A DNA stretch of 64,000 nt from Planctomycetota bacterium (GTDB taxonomy: Bacteria; Planctomycetota; Planctomycetia; Planctomycetales; Planctomycetaceae), in contig JAFEBS010000010.1 of the NCBI GenBank assembly GCA_018242525.1, forward strand, positions 1 to 64,000. Direction: 5' to 3'. The first letter of the stretch is position 1. Each line of letters starts with the position of its first letter. Below are positions 53,175 to 62,754 of the stretch, piece after piece. The position numbers and the translations under genes were made by a program. The notes under the pieces are model-generated. The model saw only the letters and a list, made by a program, of their open reading frames with translations, did not search any database and was not told the DNA's origin.

Positions 53175-55154
53175 TCACAGCAGGACATGACAGTTCCGAT
53201 TGCGCAAATCGATGGCACGTCGCTCATAGTCATCCGCATCGCAATTGCGTTCCGCCTTTCGCAGGGTATTCGCAATTGTCAGAAGTTTTTCGGCGACCTG
53301 GTCCGCCTGATCGCCATAGCACCGCTCGCACATCCGGACGGTGCGTTCCATCCAGCGGTTGGCTTCTGCGAAATCTTTCTTGACGATCGCCAGCCGTCCG
53401 AGTTGCTCTGTAAACGGAATCCCTTCTTCATACACTGCACCGGTGCCCCTTTCGGCAATGGCCAGGCCACGCCGCAACGTCTGGTCTGCCTCTTGAATTT
53501 GATTACGTTCGACTTGGATTGCCGCCAGGCGTCTGAGCGCCGGAAGCAGCGAGACATGATCACTGCCGACGACCTGCTCCCGCAGTTTCAGTTCTTCATG
53601 GACGATGGCTTCAGCGCCCCGGTAGCGATGCAGTCTTCGGGACGCTTCGCCCGCCACGCCCAGGACGTCGGCGAGGGCCAGTGGCGGACATTCGCGGGCC
53701 TGACCATATATTGCCTTGGCGCGCGCCCCGATCGACAAGGCGCGTGCCGGTTGACCCTGGGCGAGCGCGATCTGTCCGCAACGAGTCAGGACTTCCGCCA
53801 CCAGCGGGTGGGTCGGCCCCAGCTTGGATTCCCGCAACGCCAGCGCCCGGTCCATCGACTGTTGAGCTTCGTCGAGTCTGCCGCCAGCCAGTGCCACTTC
53901 CCCCAGCCAGACCAGTGTCTTGGCAAGATCGGGATGGTCGATTCCCAGGTACTTCTCACCCAGATCCAACGCTCGTCGATGAAACACCCGTGCAGCATCG
54001 GGCTGGGCTCGGGCCGCATGCAAGCAGCCCAGGCCATTCAGAGTTTGAATCAATTGTGAACTTTGGGAGCCCAGGACGCGTTCCTGGATCTGCAGGGATT
54101 CTGCCAGTGTTCGCTCAGAGTTTGCAAATCGGCCTGCCGACAGATATACGAACCCGAGGCTGCAGAGTGTCTGCGCCAGTTGGATTTCATCCAGGGGCGT
54201 CTGCTTTTCCAGAATCGCCCGTGTGCGATCGAGCAGCTTTTCGGCGTCGGCATGTTTGCCCAGGGCCAGCCTTGCCTCGGCAAGTTGCCGACGTGAGCGG
54301 CAGACCTGAGTGTGTCCGTCGGGATGCAACCGACGGCGAATTCTTAATGCCTTGCGAAATAAGGATTCCGCAGACTGAGGACGTCCCCCCTGAAGTCGAT
54401 ACGCCCCCAGATTGGACAGTCCCTGCGCCACCAGCGGATGGTACCAGCCGTTGGCCCGCTGACATTGCCGAATGGCACGCGTCGTCAACCGTTCCGACTG
54501 AACGATCTTCCCCTGGAGTCGTAACAATGCCGCCAGGTTGGAGAGCTGAGCAACCCGGGCGGGATCACCGGGTGATAATCGCTGGCTGGCTTCACGCAGA
54601 TTGCGAACAAAGCAGGTTTCAGCCGCTCGATACTCACCCCGCGAAACATGGAGCGCCCCCAGATTGTTTCGAGCTCGGCTCAGTTGGGTTCGCCCCAGTT
54701 CCGCGTCGACGATTGCGCCAGTTGGCTGACGTTCCAGCAGTTCCAGAACCCGGCGGCACACCAGAACGGCGTCGTCCAGGCGAGACAACTGGTAATAGAG
54801 TTCCACCAACTGATTCATGATCGACGCGCGATTCTCCGGGGCCAGTCGAGCATCACGCCAGTAGTTCCGGGCGAAGTCGCTCAGCAGCTTTTCAGCCAGT
54901 ACGGTCTTTCCGCCCGCGATCAGGACTGACGCCAACCACGACAGACTGTTAACTGCCAATCGGTCGACTTCGCCATTGGCCTTTTTCTGCAACGTCCACA
55001 ACTCCTGAATCAGGGGCCGGGCGCGATTTGGCTGTCGCTGTTCGCAGTAATATCCAGCCAGCTTTCGGAGTGGCTCGCACAGTCGCAGACTGCCGGAGGG
55101 GTGTGTCGCACGAATGGCAGCGAGTTCAGAGGTCAGGACTTGTTCGGTCGTCAT
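53175..55154 (-). CDS. TPR-repeat protein
   Basis: 659 aa, made almost entirely of tetratricopeptide-type repeats of 42 residues (kinesin-light-chain-like; for example LSNLGAYRLQGGRPQSAESL, then FRKALRIRRRLHPDG; also LVWLGEVALAGGRLDEAQQS). No signal peptide, membrane helix or enzyme motif. It begins four bases after the stop of the 875-aa protein gene and has GGGAG upstream, so the two are translationally close. A scaffold for the other proteins of the operon is the natural guess. Confidence 0.87.
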   Translation of the reverse strand: MTTEQVLTSELAAIRATHPSGSLRLCEPLRKLAGYYCEQRQPNRARPLIQELWTLQKKANGEVDRLAVNSLSWLASVLIAGGKTVLAEKLLSDFARNYWRDARLAPENRASIMNQLVELYYQLSRLDDAVLVCRRVLELLERQPTGAIVDAELGRTQLSRARNNLGALHVSRGEYRAAETCFVRNLREASQRLSPGDPARVAQLSNLAALLRLQGKIVQSERLTTRAIRQCQRANGWYHPLVAQGLSNLGAYRLQGGRPQSAESLFRKALRIRRRLHPDGHTQVCRSRRQLAEARLALGKHADAEKLLDRTRAILEKQTPLDEIQLAQTLCSLGFVYLSAGRFANSERTLAESLQIQERVLGSQSSQLIQTLNGLGCLHAARAQPDAARVFHRRALDLGEKYLGIDHPDLAKTLVWLGEVALAGGRLDEAQQSMDRALALRESKLGPTHPLVAEVLTRCGQIALAQGQPARALSIGARAKAIYGQARECPPLALADVLGVAGEASRRLHRYRGAEAIVHEELKLREQVVGSDHVSLLPALRRLAAIQVERNQIQEADQTLRRGLAIAERGTGAVYEEGIPFTEQLGRLAIVKKDFAEANRWMERTVRMCERCYGDQADQVAEKLLTIANTLRKAERNCDADDYERRAIDLRNRNCHVLL

Positions 55155-55158
55155 CCGC

Positions 55159-57786
55159 TCACTCTCCCGAGAAGATGTCGAACGAGTGGTTCGTCGCCGG
55201 CTGGTGCCCAGCCGGTACACTGCGACGAACGTCCACGAAGTCGGGATCTGCCAATGCAGTGAGAGGTCCCGGTGTGGATCGGGGCCGCAGCATCGCCGAT
55301 CGCAACTGACTCAACTGCAGTCGGAAATCCTGGAAATCCACAGTGCGAGGCAAGTCATGCCGAAATCGATCAATGCGTCGTCGAAACGCCTGGCAGTCAT
55401 GTTCACTCAAAAAGCCGGTCTCGGTGATGGTTGCCAGGTCGCTGGCCAATTCATTCAGTTCGGAATCGGCCCCGATTCGCCAGTCGGCAATCTGCGACTG
55501 GCGGAAGGCTCGCATGGATTCACGTTCGGCGGGGCTCGACCAGACCTCCAGATCCAGTAGTCGTCCCGTCGACTCGTGGTTGCCAGCCTGTGCGTGGAAA
55601 TCGTAGCTTTGACGCCAGCTCATTTCCGTTTGCTTCAGACTGGCGACTAGTTCCTGTTGCACGATGGATGCGTCAGTCACAGGCGACCACTGATCGTCGA
55701 GAACAATTCCGGGAATTCTCAGTAGATCCGCATTCAAGACGTGCCTCGGATCTGGTTCGACCAGTGGCAGCGGGATTCGTGATTCAAACATGGCGTGGAT
55801 CTGTCGAACCACGTCCTGGCAGCAGGCAATCGAGGCCTTGACCAGGGCTGACGTCGCCGCCTGTCGGTGCTGCGCCAATTCGTTTAAGACTCCCTCCGAA
55901 CGCTTGATGATTTCATCACGCAATTCCAGCGCTTCCAGGGGCAATGGAGATCCGCTCCCGGAACTGGTTTGATGGCATAATCGCAGCCAGCGATTGGCGA
56001 CTGCGACTGCTTCCAGGATCACCGAGTGCATTTCTTCCAGGGGCAGCACGATGGCACGTCCGGTTGTGGACGCTGGCGGGCTTGTCCGCTGGGCTTGATC
56101 CAGCGGCTCAATTCGGATCTGAGACGTGAGCCGCGCGATTTCCTGTCGGACCCAATTTCGCTCTCCTTCTGCCTGTTCGCAAACCGGCTTCAGCAGTCGG
56201 TGGGCGAGCGTCAGGGCTTCCTGCCACTTACACCACAATGTCGTTGCATCAGCGTGCCGGACCGCCGTACCGGCCGTCAGAGTCCAATGAGCATGCAGGA
56301 ACAGTGGTGACGAGCGACTGTAGGTCACTGCCTTGTGCGATGCTTCCTGCAGCCATTGTCGGGCGGACTGACTTAATTCCTCCAATTCGGAGGCACCGGC
56401 GATCGTTCCGGTGGGACGAAACATTTCCACCAGACTGCCTGAAAGCCGATCACCGTACAAGGCGATTCGACTGCAGTAATTGTACAACTGGCTGTAACCT
56501 GGAGAGATCTTGAACGATCGCAAGATCGAGATGGCCGGCGCGGAACCGGCCAGCAAGGCACCAGGTAGCGCGGCCGCCCGTACCAGAAATGACATCGCCA
56601 GTTGACGGTCCTGTCCGTCGTTCGGCAGCTTTTCCGGCCGATACTCGCGTAACTCATCATCCAGTTGCCGGGCGATTTCCCCTTTGGAATAACTCAGATG
56701 CCGGGCCAGGATCAAGGCACGTAGCACCCAGGACGGAGGGATGGTCTCGACCGAATCGGATTGCTGCTCGAGGCAGCGGGCCAAGTGGTAGGCGAGCGGC
56801 AGGCGGCCATCCGTCATCAGGCGGATGACGTGATCGGACGTCGAATCGTTCGCGTGACGAGCGGCGGACTTCGGATCGGTTTGTGATGCACCGGCAACGC
56901 GACCTGATGTCGCGTCCAGCGGTGAAGAGGCCATTCGCAACCGTCCAGATCCCGGTTTCGTCGGAGCGGCATCGAAAATCGTTTCACTGGCCGGCTCGAA
57001 AATCGAATCCGAAGCGGGGATGGCGCGCGTGCGATCGACGGCATCCGGATGGGAGGCCGGACCGACGCACACAGAAATCGCGGTCTCACGCTGCGTGGTT
57101 TCTGGACTGCGATGTGATGGTGATTCAGCCACGGAGGTGGACATTGGCGCAGGGACAACAACCGCTGCATCTGCATTGCGGCAGGATTTTCGCCGAATAC
57201 GCCCGCGGGTCAGCGCGGTTGCCAGTTGACGTCCATAAGTTGTCGCGACATCGTCGTGGCATTCAGTCCACTCGGAGTCGGACAAGTGAATGCCCGAATC
57301 ACTGAGCCGAATCAGTGAATTCAATGGATGCCGCTCAGACCGCAGCAACTCGAGTTCCGAATTCAGTCCCGGATCGATGGCTTCGATGGACAGTTCACAC
57401 AGGCGGGATGCTTCACGCTGGCAGAGTACCAGGGGAGCGAAATCCGGCAGATCAACATGCATCAATTCCGTCAGTTGCTCCAGTACGGTTTCCGCGGAGC
57501 GGCGATAATCGCGGGCGTTCAGGAGATCTTCGAGTTGATCCAGACTGACACGCGCGCCGTCAGTGGCGGGATCGCCAATCAGCGCGGACGCCAGGCTGAG
57601 CATTCGCTCCCGATACGACCACAGTTCATCAGTCAGGGCGGTTGATGGAGCGATCCCCGGCGATTCCAGGTTGTCTGCGGCTTCAGCCAGACGCTGGGCG
57701 AACTGAGGACGCAGATGCCGCAGTTGGTCAAGTTCCTGTCGAAGTTCCCGCTGCGAGGAGATCAATGAATTGTTCACTTCAGCCAT
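55159..57786 (-). CDS. Large uncharacterised protein sharing a domain with its neighbour
   Basis: 875 aa, soluble, no recognised family. The first ~200 residues align with the whole 207-aa protein at 58176-58799: PDFAPLVLC against PEFAPWQRC, HPLNSLIRL against SPLNAALTL, and LSDSEWTECHDDVATTYGRQ against LTDDRWSMLLDSVSAAYGRE. A Ser/Pro-rich linker (about 205-320) follows, then long helical segments to the C-terminus. GGAG six bases upstream supports the ATG at 57786; the frame opens earlier, at 57915. Between a 96-aa gene and the TPR gene, it is the centre of the operon. Confidence 0.8.
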   Translation of the reverse strand: MAEVNNSLISSQRELRQELDQLRHLRPQFAQRLAEAADNLESPGIAPSTALTDELWSYRERMLSLASALIGDPATDGARVSLDQLEDLLNARDYRRSAETVLEQLTELMHVDLPDFAPLVLCQREASRLCELSIEAIDPGLNSELELLRSERHPLNSLIRLSDSGIHLSDSEWTECHDDVATTYGRQLATALTRGRIRRKSCRNADAAVVVPAPMSTSVAESPSHRSPETTQRETAISVCVGPASHPDAVDRTRAIPASDSIFEPASETIFDAAPTKPGSGRLRMASSPLDATSGRVAGASQTDPKSAARHANDSTSDHVIRLMTDGRLPLAYHLARCLEQQSDSVETIPPSWVLRALILARHLSYSKGEIARQLDDELREYRPEKLPNDGQDRQLAMSFLVRAAALPGALLAGSAPAISILRSFKISPGYSQLYNYCSRIALYGDRLSGSLVEMFRPTGTIAGASELEELSQSARQWLQEASHKAVTYSRSSPLFLHAHWTLTAGTAVRHADATTLWCKWQEALTLAHRLLKPVCEQAEGERNWVRQEIARLTSQIRIEPLDQAQRTSPPASTTGRAIVLPLEEMHSVILEAVAVANRWLRLCHQTSSGSGSPLPLEALELRDEIIKRSEGVLNELAQHRQAATSALVKASIACCQDVVRQIHAMFESRIPLPLVEPDPRHVLNADLLRIPGIVLDDQWSPVTDASIVQQELVASLKQTEMSWRQSYDFHAQAGNHESTGRLLDLEVWSSPAERESMRAFRQSQIADWRIGADSELNELASDLATITETGFLSEHDCQAFRRRIDRFRHDLPRTVDFQDFRLQLSQLRSAMLRPRSTPGPLTALADPDFVDVRRSVPAGHQPATNHSFDIFSGE

Positions 57787-57850
57787 GACTGCTCCGGTAA
57801 CCGCCGTCTCGAGTTCAATTCGGTCTGAAATCGACCGCACGGAATCAGGA

Positions 57851-58141
57851 TTAGAAGACCGTGGAGGCAGCGTTTGACATCCTGCGTGGGTCGGCGTGGA
57901 TGCTTTCGCCTTCAATCAAATCGTGAGTCAATTCACCGCTGGCGGTCGCCGCAAGCTGGGTCATTGCCGGCCGAAGCCCCGCAGTTCCCGCTCCCAATCC
58001 TTCGGTCTCCAGTTTGATATCCAGCGCTTCCATGAGCGCTTCGTAAACCGAGTTCTGCACCTGTGGGGAATCGAACGCGTTGACGACGGATGCCATGCCG
58101 GGCAGATAAGTCAGCAGGGTCTTGTAACGCAATGGACTCAT
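57851..58141 (-). CDS. Small conserved-looking helical protein of the operon
   Basis: 96 aa from MSPLRYKTLLTYLPGMASVV. The first half is hydrophobic and helical (NSVYEALMEALDIKLET), the second Gly/Ala-rich. No family recognised. AAAGG lies upstream of the ATG at 58141; a longer frame to 58189 overlaps the preceding gene. It starts 34 bases after the stop of the 207-aa protein gene and ends 64 bases before the 875-aa gene, so it is within the operon. Confidence 0.65.
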   Translation of the reverse strand: MSPLRYKTLLTYLPGMASVVNAFDSPQVQNSVYEALMEALDIKLETEGLGAGTAGLRPAMTQLAATASGELTHDLIEGESIHADPRRMSNAASTVF

Positions 58142-58175
58142 GTCAAAACCTTTCCAAAAAAGATGAAACCAGATG

Positions 58176-58799
58176 TCAGGCCCGTACATCCGTTTTCAGG
58201 ATGAGTTTGCCACGAGCAATCGCGGTGGAAATCTCGCGGCCGTAGGCGGCCGATACCGAATCGAGCAACATTGACCAACGGTCGTCCGTCAATTCATGTC
58301 CACCAGTGACCAGGGTCAGGGCGGCGTTTAATGGTGACCGCAGTGATAAGAACTGCTCGGCCACAGCCTTCGCTTGAGTGGTCGAACTTGAAGACAGTTC
58401 CGCGCGCACGTTCATCCCGTCGTCCAGGCAGCGTTGCCAGGGAGCGAACTCGGGTTGTTCCGTATGCTGAACCTGGTCAATTTCGTTCAGGCGACGCAGC
58501 GCCGACTGAATGATCGCCTGCGACTCCAGTTCTGCCTGCAATTCCATCAATGATCCTGCAGTGACCAAGTCCCTTTCCGCGGTGTCCGGTGGCAGGATTC
58601 TGGACTGCAGTTGTGTGAACTCAGACTGAAACCGGGTCAACTCCTGAAGGGAATCCGCCGACGGCAACTGGCTGGACTCAAGCATTTCGCGGGACATTTC
58701 GCGCAGCACCGCGCAGATCCGGAGGCCGACTTCCCGCAAACTGGCAAGTTGCAGTCGGCACTCCTCCAGCGGGGCTGCGACAATCGTCTGGCTGTCCAC
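58176..58799 (-). CDS. Uncharacterised protein, stand-alone copy of the 875-aa protein's N-terminal domain
   Basis: 207 aa starting with GTG (AGAGG seven bases upstream). The first ~100 residues are helical coiled segments; residues ~117-199 hold the shared domain (QPEFAPWQRC, RSPLNAALTL, AAYGREISTAIARGKL). No signal peptide or membrane helix. It follows the bactofilin gene after 89 bases and is the first gene of the five-gene block 58799-52719. Function unknown; the duplication within one operon suggests homotypic or heterotypic assembly. Confidence 0.75.
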   Translation of the reverse strand: MDSQTIVAAPLEECRLQLASLREVGLRICAVLREMSREMLESSQLPSADSLQELTRFQSEFTQLQSRILPPDTAERDLVTAGSLMELQAELESQAIIQSALRRLNEIDQVQHTEQPEFAPWQRCLDDGMNVRAELSSSSTTQAKAVAEQFLSLRSPLNAALTLVTGGHELTDDRWSMLLDSVSAAYGREISTAIARGKLILKTDVRA

Positions 58800-58888
58800 G
58801 ACAAACCTCTTGATGAAAGCACGCTGCCGAACGGTTGGTATCGACGGCCCGGTCAGCGTGATGGCGTATCAGATTCCGAGCTGACGGA

Positions 58889-59440
58889 TCACACCTTGGA
58901 AGGAGCAGTGGTGGCAGCGGCAGGACGGCGCACTTCACCACCCAGGACACTGAATTCGGTCTTGCTGGGAGTTGGTTCGGTCTTGCGAATGGATCCATTG
59001 CTGTTCGTCACCGAACCGACAGTGAAGCGACCATTGAAAGTCGAGCCGGATTCAACGTTCAGATTCTTCGTCAGGACGTCGCCATCGATCATGCTCGACG
59101 ATTTGATGATCAGCAGTCCCAGTGCCTGCACGGTTCCCTTCACCTGTCCGGCCACTTCGGCATGATCCGCCACGATGTTGCCTTCGATGACACAGGTCGG
59201 GCCGACGATCAGGTTTGTCTTCGTGGTCACGTCACCGCGAACCGTGCCTTCAATCAACAAATCGCCTTCGGCAACAATGTTTCCCTCAATGACTGTCCCC
59301 TTGCCGATCACATTCTGCGCACTGGGTGGCGTCGGAGCGATCTTCCGATCTTCGACGCGTTCTTCGGGATTCGCCGTAAACCTGGCAGCTTCCGTGGCGG
59401 GTGCCGTTGTCTCCAGTTTCTTCGATTTCGGTCCAAACAT
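58889..59440 (-). CDS. Bactofilin (polymer-forming cytoskeletal protein)
   Basis: 183 aa. A disordered N-terminus of ~40 residues precedes the right-handed beta-helix: GKGTVIEGNIVAEGDLLIEG, then TVRGDVTTKTNLIVGPTCVI and EGNIVADHAEVAGQVKGTVQ, regular hydrophobic strands with Gly turns, ending near SGSTFNGRFTVGS. A disordered tail follows. Bactofilins polymerise without nucleotide and organise cell shape or cell-wall enzymes. The ATG at 59440 has GAAGGGA upstream; an ATG at 59455 is in frame. Confidence 0.93.
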   Translation of the reverse strand: MFGPKSKKLETTAPATEAARFTANPEERVEDRKIAPTPPSAQNVIGKGTVIEGNIVAEGDLLIEGTVRGDVTTKTNLIVGPTCVIEGNIVADHAEVAGQVKGTVQALGLLIIKSSSMIDGDVLTKNLNVESGSTFNGRFTVGSVTNSNGSIRKTEPTPSKTEFSVLGGEVRRPAAATTAPSKV

Positions 59441-59886
59441 TGAGTGTCCCTTCATACATGGAAATAGGAAAACAGGTTGCCACTGACGAGAGTGCCGAAC
59501 GGCAAAGCGTCTGCGGAATTGAGCTGACGCGGACCATGAAAAATCGTTCCGATGCGCCGCGTGAGCAGGGTTCCACGCAAATCGCGTTCTGTTCGACAGA
59601 ATCCTGGGCCAGGTCCGACCTGCGCACGGCAAATTCGGCCAGATTTGGCGATCATGAGGATTTAAGGGCCGACAGGGCTGTTGACTCAGGCCGTTCAAAC
59701 CGCACAGTGGCTATTGTCGTCGCGACTGGAACCCGGTCGTCAGCATCGGCGAATCCTGGATGGTGACATTTCGCGACATCCGCGCGCCATTGGCGGTGGT
59801 TCCGCATCACCCAGGTGCCATTGATCGCGCCGGCCGCAACCGACGATGAATCGGTCGCCACGATTCTGCACCTGACATCGAGAATG

Positions 59887-60414
59887 TCAGGGGGCGACAT
59901 CCGGCGGAGCGACCGCAAGGTGGTTGTCGAGTCGAGTCAGCTTCACCTTGCGGACCATCAGGGTCTGAGATTTCCCGGACCACCGGGTGCGCATGCCGGT
60001 CATGTGGTGTTGGTCTGCTTGAACTTCGGCCGTAATCGTCCCCAGCCACGCGCCCTCGCGACCGTCATCCACCGAAACGCAACAAATTCGGCCCAGGTGA
60101 ATCACTCCCTCCAGTGAATGTCGCGTTCCATCGCGCGAGCGACCAGTGGCCAGGATCCGGCAACCGATCTGCTGCAACTCCAACTGGAGCGAAGAGGATA
60201 CTGATGGATCTTCGTCAGCATCGAAGTCGGCTCGCCATGTACCTCCGAGCGAGACTTCCGGTCGCAAGTGATCCAGGTACGCGTTGCGACCGTGGGAGTG
60301 GGATCGACGCCCCGCCAGGAATGCCATCACGATTAACGGAGTGACAATCAAAGTGACCGCCACAACCGACACAGCGATCTGGGCAAGATTGAATCCGTCC
60401 ATCACCCCACCCAT
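59887..60414 (-). CDS. Small membrane protein of unknown function
   Basis: 175 aa. One N-terminal membrane helix (AQIAVSVVAVTLIVTPLIVM) is followed by ~130 soluble residues with beta-strand character (GGTWRADFDADEDPSVSSSL, LGTITAEVQADQHHMTGMRT). GGATACG precedes the ATG at 60414; an ATG at 60402 is also possible. It lies between the TlpA-like and bactofilin genes, all on the minus strand. No family recognised. Confidence 0.65.
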   Translation of the reverse strand: MGGVMDGFNLAQIAVSVVAVTLIVTPLIVMAFLAGRRSHSHGRNAYLDHLRPEVSLGGTWRADFDADEDPSVSSSLQLELQQIGCRILATGRSRDGTRHSLEGVIHLGRICCVSVDDGREGAWLGTITAEVQADQHHMTGMRTRWSGKSQTLMVRKVKLTRLDNHLAVAPPDVAP

Positions 60415-60469
60415 CGTATCCGACGCTGGCTGTGCCGGCGGGAATTACTGTGATCCATGATTTGCCAGA

Positions 60470-62395
60470 TCATTTGCCCTGCAGAAGAGTCGGCAGTGCC
60501 GATTTCACCTCTTGGACGGATGCCCCGCGATTCACGACAATTCCATCAGCATTGACCAGGAACATCGTGGGAAGCGAAACGATTCCGTAATTCACCGCCA
60601 CCGGGGAATTCAAACCGCCCGGTTGATGGATCTGCGGCCAGGACACGCGGTGCTGAGTCAGGAATGGCTTGATCGTTTCCTTTTGAGAATCCAGACAAAC
60701 TCCCACGATCTCAAAGCCCCGGGCCCGATATTCCTGATACAACGCTCGCAATTGTGGAAGGTCTTCTTCGCAGACGCGGTATTCGCTCGCCCAGAACACG
60801 ACCAGCACGGTCTTGCCCCGGTAGCTGCGGATGTCAATTGGATTTCCTTCAAGCGCCGGGCCATTTAAGACGAGGGGCTTCCCCTTCAGGTCCAGTCTGC
60901 GCAACGCGCCCGCCGCACGAATCCCGGATTCCGTCTTGGCGCGATCCCGATACAGTCGGGTGTACCATTCAATGGCTTCCTTCGGTCGTCCGCTCAATTC
61001 TTCATGATTGGCCAGCAACATCATGGCATCGGCGGAATCTTCGGACTCAGGATATTCCTTCAGAAATTCTTCCATCCCCTTGATCCACTCGGCCTGTACC
61101 GACGCCGCTTTCTCCTTATCCGCCTGTTGCAAGTCGACGTAGTACTGAGCCTGAATACGACGGTAGACAATGTACGGAATCAACAGTGATTTCGGGCTGC
61201 GGCTCTTCTGGGCCAACTCCATTTCCCGCAATTCCGACGCGCCTTCGGGGTAGGTTCCCATTTGTGCTGCCAGCGCGTAGCCGTCGACCATCTGTCTGGT
61301 CAACAACATTCTTTCATCATCCGTTTCCGCCAGACTGATCGCCCGTCGCAACAGATCAGCGCGGCGCCCCATCAGGGATTTGATGGCTGCGCGATCCGCA
61401 TTCGGGCTCAGCATGTTCTTTTCCACGTTCTGCAACTCGAGCAACAGCTTCTCGACCTCAGGTGACGTACCCGTCGCCGCCGGGCCCCCCGCAGACGCCA
61501 TCAATGGTTGCATCAGAATGCCACCGGCAATCATGATTCCGCCGTTGGGCGTATCTTCGATCGGTTGAGGAACCTGGGTCAGTTTCCAGACTTCGCCAAT
61601 GCGGATCACTTCGCCGATCTGGACACCCAGGAACTTACCCTGCGTTTCAATGATTGCCATCGCCGTTTCGTAGACTTGCAGGTCTTCAGCCGCCTTTTCG
61701 TCATCCAGCGGGATCGTGCTGGGCATCTGGGCGTCGAACCGGATCCACTTCGACTGCGACGTCAGCGCGCGGCTTTTGGCGAGAATGGATTTTGCCTTCT
61801 TTCCGGCGTCAGCCGATGATTCCAGCAGCTTCGCCGCCAACTGGGGATTCAGTCCGATGGATTTCAGATCGTCCGCATTGATCATGACAGACTGCAACGC
61901 GGCATCGTCCCCGGCGATCATGGCCCGAATTGCTTCCTTGGCGGCTTCCGAGGCCGACAAGACTCGCCAGAGATCGATCCGACCATCTTCGTTCTGATCG
62001 ATCCCCCAGCGAGAGCCCCCCAGGTTGAGCCAGCGCGACTGATCGACGTTGCCGTTGTTGTTTGTGTCGATGTCGCGGTAAGTTTCAATGCCCTGATTGT
62101 AATACCGGAACTGATCGAGCTTGCCATCGCCGTCCGTATCCAGCAGCTTGCGTAAGACCTGACCGGAGGGGCCAAGTACCACCCACCCCGATCCCTTCCC
62201 CTTCCGCTCGACTTCCACTTTGCACTTCGCGTACTCGTCAGGCTTGGGTGTCTCGTACTCGACGTCCTTCTGCTTGGGAATGAACGCCATAGTTTCCTTG
62301 ACCGATGCGGTGGGGGCGGCCCATGCGGCTGTCGCCAGGGAGACCATGCTGATACCCAAAAGAAATCCACCTGCCCGCCTTGATTGCAGCGTCAT
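60470..62395 (-). CDS. Secreted TlpA-like protein with Asp-rich repeats and altered active site
   Basis: 641 aa. Signal peptide near the N-terminus (SRRAGGFLLGISMVSLATAA). Residues ~75-150 contain three calcium-binding-like repeats (DTDGDGKLDQFRYY, DIDTNNNGNVDQSRW, GIDQNEDGRIDLWRV). A long helical middle with TPR-like character follows, then a C-terminal thioredoxin fold (about 505-641; GKTVLVVFWASEYRVCEEDL). The usual WCxxC is replaced by EYRVC: only the second Cys remains, so ordinary disulfide exchange is not possible, though a one-Cys peroxiredoxin-like or binding role is. GGAG eight bases upstream supports the start. Confidence 0.85.
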   Translation of the reverse strand: MTLQSRRAGGFLLGISMVSLATAAWAAPTASVKETMAFIPKQKDVEYETPKPDEYAKCKVEVERKGKGSGWVVLGPSGQVLRKLLDTDGDGKLDQFRYYNQGIETYRDIDTNNNGNVDQSRWLNLGGSRWGIDQNEDGRIDLWRVLSASEAAKEAIRAMIAGDDAALQSVMINADDLKSIGLNPQLAAKLLESSADAGKKAKSILAKSRALTSQSKWIRFDAQMPSTIPLDDEKAAEDLQVYETAMAIIETQGKFLGVQIGEVIRIGEVWKLTQVPQPIEDTPNGGIMIAGGILMQPLMASAGGPAATGTSPEVEKLLLELQNVEKNMLSPNADRAAIKSLMGRRADLLRRAISLAETDDERMLLTRQMVDGYALAAQMGTYPEGASELREMELAQKSRSPKSLLIPYIVYRRIQAQYYVDLQQADKEKAASVQAEWIKGMEEFLKEYPESEDSADAMMLLANHEELSGRPKEAIEWYTRLYRDRAKTESGIRAAGALRRLDLKGKPLVLNGPALEGNPIDIRSYRGKTVLVVFWASEYRVCEEDLPQLRALYQEYRARGFEIVGVCLDSQKETIKPFLTQHRVSWPQIHQPGGLNSPVAVNYGIVSLPTMFLVNADGIVVNRGASVQEVKSALPTLLQGK

Positions 62396-62754
62396 CCCTG
62401 TCACTCCGTTCGATCTGCCGTTTTCCTGATCTGGCCACTCGCTGGAATCTTTGAGCAACCGCACTGATGGCGGTGATTCTAGAAAAACTGCAAAATCCCG
62501 TCACGACCAGAATCGGCAGAAATTGCCGGAATTGCTCAGTATCAGTGCTTGCGCCGGCGAGTGGCATTGGTGATGTAATACAATTGTCCGCTACGTGTTA
62601 ACGCGTTCATTCAAGATGGCTTGGACATGACGGAATGTCTTTTATTGCCGCATATGAAGAACCTGCGTGCCGCAATTGACTTCATGCATTTCGGGGGGTA
62701 ACGTTCTCAAGCCACTTCTTGTCGGCTTACTATTTGGTCCCCGAAGCTCGACCG
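62396..62754. other. Divergent intergenic region, nothing recognised
   Basis: 359 bases between the TlpA-like gene (minus) and the leucine-rich-repeat gene (plus). Promoters for both should lie here; no convincing sites, repeats or RNA genes were seen. The centre (62560-62680) is AT-richer. Confidence 0.5.

Noticed and set aside
57889..58204. 102-codon plus-strand frame across the small operon gene
   Set aside because: Antisense to a gene with a ribosome-binding site and consistent operon spacing; no motif.
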